Part shown: piece after piece, positions 16,433-23,595 of the stretch
Numbering within the stretch: position 1 is the stretch's first letter
Layout of the letters: each line of letters opens with the position of its first letter
DNA from: an uncultured Chitinophaga sp.
Lineage (GTDB): Bacteria > Bacteroidota > Bacteroidia > Chitinophagales > Chitinophagaceae
Direction: 5' to 3'
NCBI RefSeq assembly: GCF_937874145.1
Contig: NZ_CALNBI010000406.1
Span: 1 to 23,595, forward strand
DNA: 23,595 nucleotides
Position numbers and translations under genes: made by a program
The notes under the pieces: generated by a model
Seen by the model: only the letters and a program-made list of their open reading frames with translations
The model's database searches: none
What the model was told of the DNA's origin: nothing

Positions 16433-17740
16433 TTACGCCAGTTGCGACCTTTCCATTTTCGGCACACACAGGTGGATCACCAGCGTGGCAATGAGGTAAG
16501 CGGTGCTGCCATAGATGAAGAATGGAACGTAGCTGTCGGTGTGGCCTGCGTACCAGGTCATCATAGCGCCTGCGATGCCGCCCAGAGTGCCGCCGATGCC
16601 GGTTACGGATCCTACTGCGTATTTCGGGAACAGGTCGCCGGGCATGGTGAGGATATTGGAAGAGAAGCCCTGGTGCGCTGCGGTTCCCAGCGCGATGATA
16701 AGCACCGCCACGTAGAAGCTGGTGGTATATGCGGCGAAGAAGATCGGCAGGGCGCAGAGGCCGCAAAGCAAAAGCGTGGTTTTGCGGGCGCGGTTGAGCG
16801 ACCAGCCGTTTTTCATGAACCGGGTGGTCAGCCATCCGAAGAAGATGCTGCCCACGTCGGAGATGATGTAAATGAATACGAAGGTGAACCCAACGGAAGA
16901 GATATCCAGCTTCTGATCCAGCGTGTTATTGCGGACGAAGAAAAGCGGCAGCCAGGTCAGGAAGAAGTACCAAACACTGTCGGTCAGGAATTTGGCGCCG
17001 GCAAAAGCCCAGGTCTGGCGGTAGCCGAAGAGCCTGATCCAGGACACCTTCCCGGGGGGCTCCTGTTCCATATCGCTTTCGATATGCGCGAGCTCTGCGG
17101 CACTGAGGGATTTGCTTTCGCGGGGCTTGCGGTACATTTTCATCCAGAAAGCGATGAGAATAAAGCCCAATGCACCTGTGACGATAAAGCACACCCGCCA
17201 GCCGAAATGGTGGTTGAGCACCGGAACGGCCAATGCCGTGGCGATCACCCCGATGTTGGCTCCTGCGTTCATGATACCGGTCGCCTGCGATCGTTCCTTT
17301 CGCGGCAGCCATTCGGAAATCGTTTTATTGGCCGATGGGAAGTTCCCCGCTTCACCGATGCCCAGCATAAACCGCGCACCGATCAATCCCCCGGCACTTT
17401 TCACCAAACCATGCAACATGCCCGACAGGCTCCATAAGCCCAAAGCGATAGGAAAGCCCTTGCGGACGCCCACACGGTCGAGGAACCAGCCCACGATGAG
17501 GAACCCCAGAGAATAAGCAAGTTTGAACGCCGCGTCGGTATTACCCAGCGCCTTCTTGAAATCGGCATGGTCGGAGGCCTGCATCACGTGATCCGAGGAA
17601 AGCCCCAGGATATCTTTCTGGAATGTTTCATCCGTAGAAATCATCGACAACACCTGCCGGTCTATATAACATATCGTGGTAGCAAAAAACAGCAACGCAA
17701 CAATTCGCCAGCGATACCGGCCAATTACAGTGGAATTCAT
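16433..17740 (-). CDS. exuT: MFS hexuronate transporter (anion:cation symporter family)
   Basis: 435 residues with about 12 hydrophobic segments, the usual size for ACS-family MFS carriers such as ExuT. The first helix carries CYIDRQVLS (24-32), and the loop after helix 2 has the MFS pattern DRVGVRKGFP. GIGEAGNFPSANK near 126-138 and SQATGIMNAGANIG near 150-163 are typical of the hexuronate and glucarate branch. It should carry galacturonate or glucuronate, perhaps with H+, across the inner membrane. Whether it also takes 5-keto-4-deoxyuronate is unknown. It is the last gene after kdgA, 39 bp away, and ends at a strong terminator. A LacI-type operator with a candidate promoter inside the kdgA 3' end may give it separate control. 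Confidence 0.88.
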   Translation of the reverse strand: MNSTVIGRYRWRIVALLFFATTICYIDRQVLSMISTDETFQKDILGLSSDHVMQASDHADFKKALGNTDAAFKLAYSLGFLIVGWFLDRVGVRKGFPIALGLWSLSGMLHGLVKSAGGLIGARFMLGIGEAGNFPSANKTISEWLPRKERSQATGIMNAGANIGVIATALAVPVLNHHFGWRVCFIVTGALGFILIAFWMKMYRKPRESKSLSAAELAHIESDMEQEPPGKVSWIRLFGYRQTWAFAGAKFLTDSVWYFFLTWLPLFFVRNNTLDQKLDISSVGFTFVFIYIISDVGSIFFGWLTTRFMKNGWSLNRARKTTLLLCGLCALPIFFAAYTTSFYVAVLIIALGTAAHQGFSSNILTMPGDLFPKYAVGSVTGIGGTLGGIAGAMMTWYAGHTDSYVPFFIYGSTAYLIATLVIHLCVPKMERSQLA

Positions 17741-17775
17741 ATCAGTTGAGTGTTTAAGGGATGAGCACTACAGAA

Positions 17776-17806
17776 CAAATTACTGCAATGACTTTAATAA
17801 TGCAAA
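17776..17806 (-). promoter_or_regulatory. Candidate internal promoter of exuT
   Basis: On the minus strand, TTTG (17803-17806) inside the operator is followed after 19 bp by GTAATTTG (17776-17783). This resembles the -7 box TAnnTTTG with one base missing between TA and TTTG. The kdgA stop codon TAA (17780-17782) is part of this box. The spacing equals that at kduI. A leader of about 30 nt before the exuT ATG would result. Confidence 0.45.
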
Positions 17807-18442
17807 CGTTTGCTTGATTTTCTCGGAAAGGCTTGACCAGTCCCGTTTTGCAATGATTTCTTTTGATATAAGGTTAGACCCCATGCCTACGCAGACAACA
17901 CCTGCGCCGAACCAGGCTTCGAGGTTGGCGGCTTCCGGCTCCACGCCGCCGGTGGGCATGAATTTCAGGCCGGGGAACAGCGGTTTGATCGCCTTCACAA
18001 AGTCGGGGCCCAGCGCGCTCCCGGGAAACAGTTTCACCAGCAACGCCCCGTTCTTCTCCGCCACGGAAATCTCTGTCGGCGTCATGCATCCCGGGATCCA
18101 GAGAACGCCCGCGGAATGGCAATACGCGGCGGTTTCAGGATCGGTGACGGGGCATACGATGAAGTCGGCCCCCATCTCCGTGAAAGTTTTCGCGTCGGCA
18201 GCGTTCTTGATAGTTCCGATGCCCAGCTGCATGTCGGGCATGGAAGCGGTTTTCAGATCGCGGAGATGCGCGAAGTTCTGACGGGCCTGCTCCCCGCGGT
18301 TGGTAAATTCGAAAACGCGGATACCGCCTGCATAACAGGCTTTCATCACTTCCGCGCACACTTCGGGGTCCTCATGGTAAAACACCGGGATCACCTTTGT
18401 GCTTTCAAATGCTTTTACGATTGTATCTGGTTGCGTTGTCAT
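17780..18442 (-). CDS. kdgA: 2-keto-3-deoxy-6-phosphogluconate (KDPG) aldolase
   Basis: 220 residues, the normal size of the KDPG/KHG aldolase family. It cleaves KDPG to pyruvate and glyceraldehyde-3-phosphate. The Schiff-base lysine is K137 in LLVKLFPGS; E45 and R49 in FEFTNRG correspond to E45 and R49 of E. coli Eda, and T77 in GIGT to T73. The TGGV phosphate-binding loop is present (PTGGVEP). It starts 3 bp after the kdgK stop, so the two are translated from one message. Its last codons (QTFAL) contain a LacI-type palindrome, so this stretch is under both coding and regulatory constraint. No terminator separates it from exuT. Confidence 0.94.
   Translation of the reverse strand: MTTQPDTIVKAFESTKVIPVFYHEDPEVCAEVMKACYAGGIRVFEFTNRGEQARQNFAHLRDLKTASMPDMQLGIGTIKNAADAKTFTEMGADFIVCPVTDPETAAYCHSAGVLWIPGCMTPTEISVAEKNGALLVKLFPGSALGPDFVKAIKPLFPGLKFMPTGGVEPEAANLEAWFGAGVVCVGMGSNLISKEIIAKRDWSSLSEKIKQTFALLKSLQ
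17801..17814. promoter_or_regulatory. LacI-family operator inside the kdgA coding end
   Basis: TGCAAACGTTTGCT on the plus strand is 13 of 14 identical to the perfect palindrome at 9446-9459 and keeps the full GCAAACGTTTGC core. It lies 19 codons' reach or less from the kdgA stop and about 60 bp upstream of the exuT ATG. On the minus strand it encodes part of KQTFAL of KdgA. Confidence 0.75.
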
Positions 18443-18445
18443 CTG

Positions 18446-19444
18446 TTACATCATTTGCGTAATCGTTTCGCGCGGGGTGAGGTTAAAATCCCCCGTCCTG
18501 AAAAGCTTCGTGTACGCCGACGCAGCGGCATAGCCGATGATTTCCTGCGGATCGAAGTTGTGGATGTTGGCATGGATCAGCCCGGCCATAAAACTATCGC
18601 CGCTGCCCACACGGTCCACCACTTCATTCGTTTCATACTGCCGGCTCACGTACAATTCGCCGCCGGTGTAATACACGGCGTAATACAGGTTATGCGTGGC
18701 GCCACCCGAAAACCGGAACGTAAACGCCACCCGGTCGCACTTCGGGAACTTTGCGATAATGGCTGCCGCGGATTCGCGGGCGGCCTGCAGGTATCCTTCT
18801 TTCGTATCCGGTTCTACGGCGGCTTTATTCAAAGGCACGCCCAGCATCATTTCGGCTGCCCAGATATTTCCCATGATTACATGGCAATATTGCGTAAGGG
18901 CGGGCATTACTTCCACCGGTAATTTGCCGTATTGCCACAATTTGCTGCGGTAATTGAGGTCGGTGGAAATGGTCATTCCCTTGCGGGTGGCCGCTTCCAG
19001 CACTTCCCGGCAGATTTCCGCCGCGTTGGCGTTCAGCGCGGGAGAAATCGCGCTCCAGTGAAACCAGTTCGCGCCATCGAGGAGGGCGTCCCAGTCCACC
19101 GTTCCCGGCTGTATCTCGCTGAAGCTGGAATATTTACGGTCATACACCACTTCGGCATGCTTCAGGTCGGCGCCCTGCGAAAGGTAATACGCTCCTATCC
19201 TGTCGCCGCCCCACAACATCCGGTCCGTTTTGATACCGGCGCTTTCGAGCTGCGCGAGCGCCTGGCGGCTCAGCCCGTTGTCGGGCGCTTTGCTGATATA
19301 GGCCACGCTGTCGCCCCAGGTACCCAGGGCCGCGGCTACGTTGGCTTCCGCCCCGCCTACGTACATGGCGGCGCGGTTATTGGCCCAATCGGGCGAAAGG
19401 CGGAATAAGATCTCTCCGAAAGTAATGACTGATACTGGTTGCAT
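18446..19444 (-). CDS. kdgK: 2-keto-3-deoxygluconate kinase (PfkB family)
   Basis: 332 residues. It phosphorylates KDG, the meeting point of both uronate branches, to KDPG using ATP. PfkB signature 1 is seen as GGAEANVAAALG (30-41). The ATP site and catalytic Asp are in DRVGSGDSFMAGL (277-289), with D283 as the base and the anion hole in GSG. A PfkB sugar kinase of other specificity is excluded mainly by context: it sits directly between uxaC and kdgA. Its ATG shares one base with the uxaC stop (TAATG), a sign of translational coupling, and kdgA follows after 3 bp. Confidence 0.93.
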   Translation of the reverse strand: MQPVSVITFGEILFRLSPDWANNRAAMYVGGAEANVAAALGTWGDSVAYISKAPDNGLSRQALAQLESAGIKTDRMLWGGDRIGAYYLSQGADLKHAEVVYDRKYSSFSEIQPGTVDWDALLDGANWFHWSAISPALNANAAEICREVLEAATRKGMTISTDLNYRSKLWQYGKLPVEVMPALTQYCHVIMGNIWAAEMMLGVPLNKAAVEPDTKEGYLQAARESAAAIIAKFPKCDRVAFTFRFSGGATHNLYYAVYYTGGELYVSRQYETNEVVDRVGSGDSFMAGLIHANIHNFDPQEIIGYAAASAYTKLFRTGDFNLTPRETITQMM

Positions 19445-20838
19445 TAAAAAGAAAAATACGCCTGCGCGTTGTTATAGCATATATTCTGCACCGTTTTGCC
19501 CAGCCAGGGAATATCGGCGGGCAATTCTCCGTTTTCCACATCGTTGCCGAACAAATTACACAATATTCTTCTGAAATACTCATGGCGGCTATACGAGAGG
19601 AAGCTCCTCGAATCGGTGAGCATGCCCACGAACCGGCTGATCAGCCCCATATTGCTGAGCGCGTTCATCTGCTTCTCCATTCCATCTTTCTGATCCAAAA
19701 ACCACCAGCCCGATCCGAACTGCATCTTCCCGGCCACGCTGCCGTCCTGGAAATTACCCACCATGGTGGCAAACACTTCGTTGTAGGAAGGGTTCAGGTT
19801 GTACACGATCGTTTTGGCCAGCTGGTTGCCGGCATCCAGGCGGTCGAAGAAGCGGCTCATGGCCTCGGCCATCGACCAGTCCCCAATGGAATCTACCCCC
19901 GCATCCGCGCCGAGCCGCTTCAGCAAACGGCTGTTGTTGTTGCGGATAGCGCCCACATGGAACTGCTGCACCCAGCCTTTCGCGTGGTTCCACTGGCATA
20001 CGAAGTGCAGCGTTGCGGATTTGAACATCGCCGTAGCGGCGGCATCCAGCTGCCTCCCGGAGAATACGTGCTGGAAAGCCTGTTCCAGCGCGGCTTCTGT
20101 AAAATCGCTGTAGATGAAATAGTTAAGACCATGGTCCGATAACCGGCCGCCGGCTGCATGGAAATAATCGTGTCGGTTCTTCAGCGCGTCGAGCAGGGAT
20201 TGATAGCTATGGATTTCGATGCCTGCCGCGGCGCCGAGCTTGCTTAAATAGGATTTGAAGGCCGCGGGATCTTCCACCGCCATCGCTTTGTCGGGCCGGA
20301 ACGTTGGCAGCACCTTGACGCCGAAACCCTCGCTCCGCAATGCCTTGTGATGCTCCAGCGAGTCCGCCGGATCGTCCGTAGTACACAGGGCCTTCACATT
20401 GAAGTGCTGCAACAGGCTGCGGGTGGAATACTGCGGCAACTGCGCGTTGCAGGCCTCGTATATCTTCTTCGCGTTATCGCCGTTCAGCGTTTCGCGGATG
20501 CCGAAAGGGTTCGCCAGTTCCATCGCGCTCCAGTGATAGAGCGGGTTCCGTGCGGTAAAAGGCACCGTTTCGGCCCACACGCGGAACTTCGTGAAATCAT
20601 CGGCATCACCGGTAATCAGGTCTTCAGGCACGCCGTTGGCCCGCATGGCGCGCCATTTATAGTGGTCGCCCTTCAGCCAGATCTCCGTCATGTTCGCAAA
20701 CTGCTTGTCGGACGCGATCTCGTCGGGCGGCAAATGGTTATGGTAATCGATCACCGGCATGTCTTTCGCGTAATCGAAATACAGGCGCCGGGCCGTTTCG
20801 GTCTGTAGTAAAAAGTCTTCCGACAGAAATTGTTTCAT
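19444..20838 (-). CDS. uxaC: Uronate (glucuronate/galacturonate) isomerase
   Basis: 464 residues, the usual length of UxaC. It isomerises D-galacturonate to D-tagaturonate and D-glucuronate to D-fructuronate. The amidohydrolase-type metal site begins with DYHNHL (31-36; H33 and H35). TTDDPADSLEHH, near 153-164, is a family hallmark, as is the C-terminal LTDSRSFLSYSRHEYFRR. Second gene of the operon, 4 bp after uxaB and overlapping kdgK by one base. No uxuA or uxuB (fructuronate branch) is present here, so in this locus the enzyme most likely serves galacturonate. Confidence 0.96.
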   Translation of the reverse strand: MKQFLSEDFLLQTETARRLYFDYAKDMPVIDYHNHLPPDEIASDKQFANMTEIWLKGDHYKWRAMRANGVPEDLITGDADDFTKFRVWAETVPFTARNPLYHWSAMELANPFGIRETLNGDNAKKIYEACNAQLPQYSTRSLLQHFNVKALCTTDDPADSLEHHKALRSEGFGVKVLPTFRPDKAMAVEDPAAFKSYLSKLGAAAGIEIHSYQSLLDALKNRHDYFHAAGGRLSDHGLNYFIYSDFTEAALEQAFQHVFSGRQLDAAATAMFKSATLHFVCQWNHAKGWVQQFHVGAIRNNNSRLLKRLGADAGVDSIGDWSMAEAMSRFFDRLDAGNQLAKTIVYNLNPSYNEVFATMVGNFQDGSVAGKMQFGSGWWFLDQKDGMEKQMNALSNMGLISRFVGMLTDSRSFLSYSRHEYFRRILCNLFGNDVENGELPADIPWLGKTVQNICYNNAQAYFSF

Positions 20839-20842
20839 GCGA

Positions 20843-22312
20843 TTATAAAACCTTGGAATGGTGGATGATATATTCCTTAACGCCGTTTTGCATCATGCCG
20901 ATGAGATGGTCCGTCACGGTATCGGCGAACCCGGGCAGCTGGTTGAGATCGGTTTGCCAGAGGCGCCCGTCCCCGCAAACGTTCCGCACCATGGCCGAAA
21001 CCTCGGGATACGACGGAGCCGACACGCTTTGCCAGTGGCCTGCGAAAACAGCGGCATTTTCGTCAGTGATATCATACAACTGCTCACCGCGCAGGCCCTG
21101 GTACTTGCCGTCTTTCTCCCGCGCCGGCCGCAGGAACATCAGGGTTCCCGCGAATCCCAGCAGCATCATCTCCGGCAGCAGGCCTTTGCTTTCGCGGTAG
21201 CGGAGGATGGTCTGCACGTTGCGCGCGTTCATCTTGCTGCTCTGCTGGAAGGTGATGGAAATGAGTTTATGTTCGATGGAAGGGTTATCGAAGCGGTCGA
21301 GCACGTCGGTGGCGAAGGTGGCAACCTGCGGACCGAGGTGCTCCAGCGTGGGCAGGATCTCCCCTTTCACGACGGTTTCGAAGAAGCGGCGCATGTAGCC
21401 GTCCTGCATGCACTCATATACAGTATTGAGGCCGGAGAGATAACCCAGCGTTACGGCGGCGGTGTGGCTGCCGTTGAGGATGCGGAGTTTCTGTTCGCGG
21501 TAGGGTGTGATGGTGGGGGCGATGAGCATGCGGTCGTCCGCCTGGTGGAATTCCAGTTTCTGCGCCACGCCGGCGTCGCCTTCGATCGCCCAGAGGAGGA
21601 AGGGTTCCGAATCGATCCACAGCTCGTCTTCGTACCCTGCTTCTTCCCAGCATTCCGACAGGTTCTTGGGCCTGCCGGGCACGATTCGGTCTACCAGCGA
21701 GCTGCAGAAGCGGTTGCCCTGGCTGATCCACTGGATGAAATTTTCCGGCATTTCGTTATATGCCGCCAGTTTGAGCACGATGGAACGGAGCAGCTGCCCG
21801 TTGTCGACCACCAGTTCGGTGGGTATAATGACGAACCCCGGAAGTTTCCGGCGGTAGCGTTCGTACAGGATGGCCAGGAGTTTCCCGGGGAACGACGCGG
21901 GCACGCCGGCCGCCACGTTTTCCTCCACATACTGGATGCCCACTTCCGTGGTGTTGGAAATGATGATCTCCATGGCAGGCTGACAGGCCGCTTCCAGTAC
22001 CGCCTCCCAATCTGCATTCGATTGCAATACACGGCTAACAGAAGCGTTGACCAGGTATTGATCCACGGGTTTCCCCTGGGAAATGCCTTTGATATGGGTG
22101 GTGAACAGTCCGTCCTGCGCATGGAAAGCGCCCGCGTCGCCCCCGTCGGTGCTTTTCACGATCGCGATGCGGCCGTTGAAAACGCCCTGCTTGTTGGCTT
22201 TGTCGACGAGGTAGTCGACCAGGCCGCGCAGCAGCACGCCGGTTCCGAACTGCAGGATCTTTTCCGGTAATTGAAAGTAATCGGATGTAATGCCCCATTG
22301 CGGGTGATTCAT
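20843..22312 (-). CDS. uxaB: Tagaturonate reductase (altronate oxidoreductase)
   Basis: 489 residues from the ATG at 22312, close to E. coli UxaB (483). It reduces D-tagaturonate to D-altronate with NADH. The N-terminal NAD-binding fold begins LPEKILQFGTGVLLRGLVD (16-34), and the polyol/mannitol dehydrogenase core has KLRILNGSHTA with the conserved Lys and Asn-Gly-x-His. Start choice: the longer ATG at 22342 adds ten residues (MLPRLNKAHV), but the ATG at 22312 has AAGG about 9 nt upstream and matches the length of homologues. A fructuronate reductase (UxuB) is related, but uxaA and uxaC nearby favour UxaB. First gene of the uxaB-uxaC-kdgK-kdgA-exuT operon, divergent from mnmA. Confidence 0.92.
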   Translation of the reverse strand: MNHPQWGITSDYFQLPEKILQFGTGVLLRGLVDYLVDKANKQGVFNGRIAIVKSTDGGDAGAFHAQDGLFTTHIKGISQGKPVDQYLVNASVSRVLQSNADWEAVLEAACQPAMEIIISNTTEVGIQYVEENVAAGVPASFPGKLLAILYERYRRKLPGFVIIPTELVVDNGQLLRSIVLKLAAYNEMPENFIQWISQGNRFCSSLVDRIVPGRPKNLSECWEEAGYEDELWIDSEPFLLWAIEGDAGVAQKLEFHQADDRMLIAPTITPYREQKLRILNGSHTAAVTLGYLSGLNTVYECMQDGYMRRFFETVVKGEILPTLEHLGPQVATFATDVLDRFDNPSIEHKLISITFQQSSKMNARNVQTILRYRESKGLLPEMMLLGFAGTLMFLRPAREKDGKYQGLRGEQLYDITDENAAVFAGHWQSVSAPSYPEVSAMVRNVCGDGRLWQTDLNQLPGFADTVTDHLIGMMQNGVKEYIIHHSKVL

Positions 22313-22403
22313 AACGTGTGCCTTATTCAAACGAGGTAGCATGCATTCAAGATTTATTATATGACATAGCTAATATCCGATAAATATAAAATTAGGCCGC
22401 GAC

Positions 22404-22437
22404 TTTTTTGACGATTATTTAAAGAATTATGACAAAA
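22404..22437. repeat. Imperfect dyad upstream of uxaB
   Basis: An AT-rich imperfect inverted repeat centred between 22420 and 22421, with 12 of 17 position pairs complementary (TTTTTTGAC on the left, GACAAAAA-like on the right). It lies about 90 bp before the uxaB ATG in the uxaB/mnmA divergent spacer. It could be a regulator site, but chance in AT-rich sequence is possible. No LacI-type GCAAACGTTTGC core was seen in this spacer. Confidence 0.3.
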
Positions 22438-22560
22438 ATCTAATATCAATCGTTGTAAATCCCTACATATTGAATTTTTTTCATCGGGCTTATCTTGTTC
22501 CGGCTATGGGGCTATCAGCAGTATCTATAGGCCTGCGCCCCTCGTTCCGGGGATTTTCTG

Positions 22561-22568
22561 TAATTTTG
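22561..22568 (+). promoter_or_regulatory. Candidate mnmA -7 promoter box
   Basis: TAATTTTG fits the Bacteroidota -7 consensus TAnnTTTG exactly and lies 20 bp before the mnmA ATG. No TTTG is seen at the -33 position, so the assignment rests on one box. Transcription would start close to 22575, giving a very short leader. Confidence 0.45.
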
Positions 22569-22588
22569 CACGCTAAACCGATAGGAAA

Positions 22589-23595
22589 ATGAGCAAGCAT
22601 GGAAAAGTGCTGGTAGCCATGAGCGGGGGTATCGACAGTACCGTTACCGCCCTTATGCTGCATGAGCAGGGTTACGAAGTGGTCGGCATTACGATGAAGA
22701 CCTGGGATTACGCATCCGCCGGGGCCTCCAAGAAAGAGACCGGCTGCTGCAACCTGGATTCCTTCAACGACGCCCGCGCCGCCGCCGTGCATCACGGTTT
22801 CCCGCACTTCATTCTCGATATACGCGACGAATTCGGCGATTTCGTCATCAATAACTTTGTGGACGAGTACCTGGCAGGCCGCACGCCGAACCCCTGCGTC
22901 CTGTGCAACACCCACATCAAATGGCGCGCCCTCATGAAACGGGCAGACGCGATGGACTGCGCTTTCATCGCCACCGGCCACTATGGCCAGATCCGTGTCG
23001 AAAACGGCAGGGGCATCATCAGCAAAGGCGTCGATGAAACCAAAGACCAGAGCTATGTGCTCTGGGGCCTGGAGCAGGACGTCATCAAGCGCACCCTCCT
23101 CCCCCTCGGCGGCTACCGCAAAACCGAAATCCGCCAGATGGCCTTCGACTTCGGTTACCCCGAACTGGCCAAGAAAGCCGAAAGCTATGAAATCTGCTTC
23201 GTGCCCGACAACGACTACCGCGGGTTCCTGAAACGCAAGGTAGACGGGCTGGAAGAGCGCGTGAACGGGGGCAACTTCGTACTGGCCGACGGCACCATCG
23301 TAGGCAAGCATAAAGGCTATCCCTTCTACACCATCGGGCAGCGCAAAGGCCTCGATATCGCGCTGGGCCGGCCCATCTTCGTGACCGAAATCATCCCGGA
23401 AACCAATACGGTGGTGCTGGGCGACGAAGTGGAACTGAACCGCAGCGAAATGAACGTCGGCGGCATCAACCTCGTGAAATACGACCATCTCCCCGAAGGC
23501 ATGGAATCGGTGGTGAAGGTGCGCTATAAAGACAAAGGCACCCTGGCCAACCTGTACGGCGGCCGCGCCGGCCTGGGCAAGAAGCTGGACACGTA
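22589..23595 (+). CDS. mnmA: tRNA-specific 2-thiouridylase MnmA, 3' end missing
   Basis: 335 residues visible, running off the right edge; MnmA is usually about 360-370 residues, so roughly 30 are missing. It makes 2-thiouridine at the wobble position of Lys, Glu and Gln tRNAs. The ATP-pyrophosphatase loop is SGGIDS (12-17). The catalytic Cys pair is C106 in NPCVLCN and C203 in YEICFV, matching C102 and C199 of E. coli. TGHYG (129-133) and the YTIGQRKGL stretch are also typical. The start ATG follows AGGA closely. It is a housekeeping gene marking the right boundary of the uronate locus. Confidence 0.96.
   Translation, partial: MSKHGKVLVAMSGGIDSTVTALMLHEQGYEVVGITMKTWDYASAGASKKETGCCNLDSFNDARAAAVHHGFPHFILDIRDEFGDFVINNFVDEYLAGRTPNPCVLCNTHIKWRALMKRADAMDCAFIATGHYGQIRVENGRGIISKGVDETKDQSYVLWGLEQDVIKRTLLPLGGYRKTEIRQMAFDFGYPELAKKAESYEICFVPDNDYRGFLKRKVDGLEERVNGGNFVLADGTIVGKHKGYPFYTIGQRKGLDIALGRPIFVTEIIPETNTVVLGDEVELNRSEMNVGGINLVKYDHLPEGMESVVKVRYKDKGTLANLYGGRAGLGKKLDT

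Noticed and set aside
20858..22270. Plus-strand 470-codon open frame antisense to uxaB
   Set aside because: uxaB on the minus strand is a full-length, recognisable enzyme. The antisense frame shows no family motifs.
22531..22555. Short hairpin (CCCC / GGGG) just upstream of mnmA as a terminator or riboswitch
   Set aside because: The stem is only four base pairs with no T tract, and it lies upstream of the likely transcript start.
22490..23488. Minus-strand 332-codon open frame over mnmA
   Set aside because: The plus strand encodes MnmA with all catalytic motifs; the antisense frame is a mirror product.

Overview
The window looks like a moderately GC-rich Bacteroidota chromosome, most plausibly Chitinophagaceae or a relative. 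The basis is promoter boxes of the TAnnTTTG type, weak or absent Shine-Dalgarno sites, and a giant PKD-repeat protein ending in a CHU_C/type B T9SS sorting domain. Family placement is inference; no rRNA or marker tree is available here.

Layout. The left edge (1-3142, minus strand) holds ordinary ion-handling genes: the 5' part of a copper-type P-type ATPase and a Kef/CPA2-like cation:proton antiporter. The right edge (22589-23595, plus strand) holds most of mnmA (tRNA 2-thiouridylase). Between them, 3289-22342, lies a nearly complete uronate/pectin-degradation locus.

The uronate locus has three transcription units. (i) A minus-strand operon reads kduI - GH105/DUF4861 fusion - kduD - lacI-type regulator - GH88, and ends at a hairpin at 3223-3258. 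(ii) uxaA is divergent from kduI on the plus strand. (iii) A tightly packed minus-strand operon reads uxaB - uxaC - kdgK - kdgA - exuT, and ends at a strong hairpin at 16371-16404. A 1627-residue PKD-repeat surface protein sits between exuT and uxaA.

How it works together. The GH88 and GH105 enzymes carry signal peptides and should release 4,5-unsaturated uronates from lyase-generated oligosaccharides outside the cytoplasm. The MFS transporter would import hexuronates. KduI and KduD convert the unsaturated-uronate product to 2-keto-3-deoxygluconate (KDG). UxaC, UxaB and UxaA convert galacturonate to KDG through tagaturonate and altronate. KdgK and KdgA then give pyruvate and glyceraldehyde-3-phosphate. 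Neither polysaccharide lyases nor SusC/SusD genes are present, so this is a central uronate module rather than a full PUL.

Regulation. Two near-identical LacI-family palindromes (core GCAAACGTTTGC) were found. One lies in the kduI/uxaA divergent region (9446-9459). The other is buried inside the 3' coding end of kdgA (17801-17814), just upstream of exuT. Both have the same spacing to a candidate -7 box, which suggests one LacI regulon with a dual-coding operator. No clearly new type of system was seen; the most interesting items are this operator architecture, the GH105-DUF4861 fusion, a perfect 22-bp palindrome early in uxaA, and the giant adhesin-like gene inside a catabolic locus.
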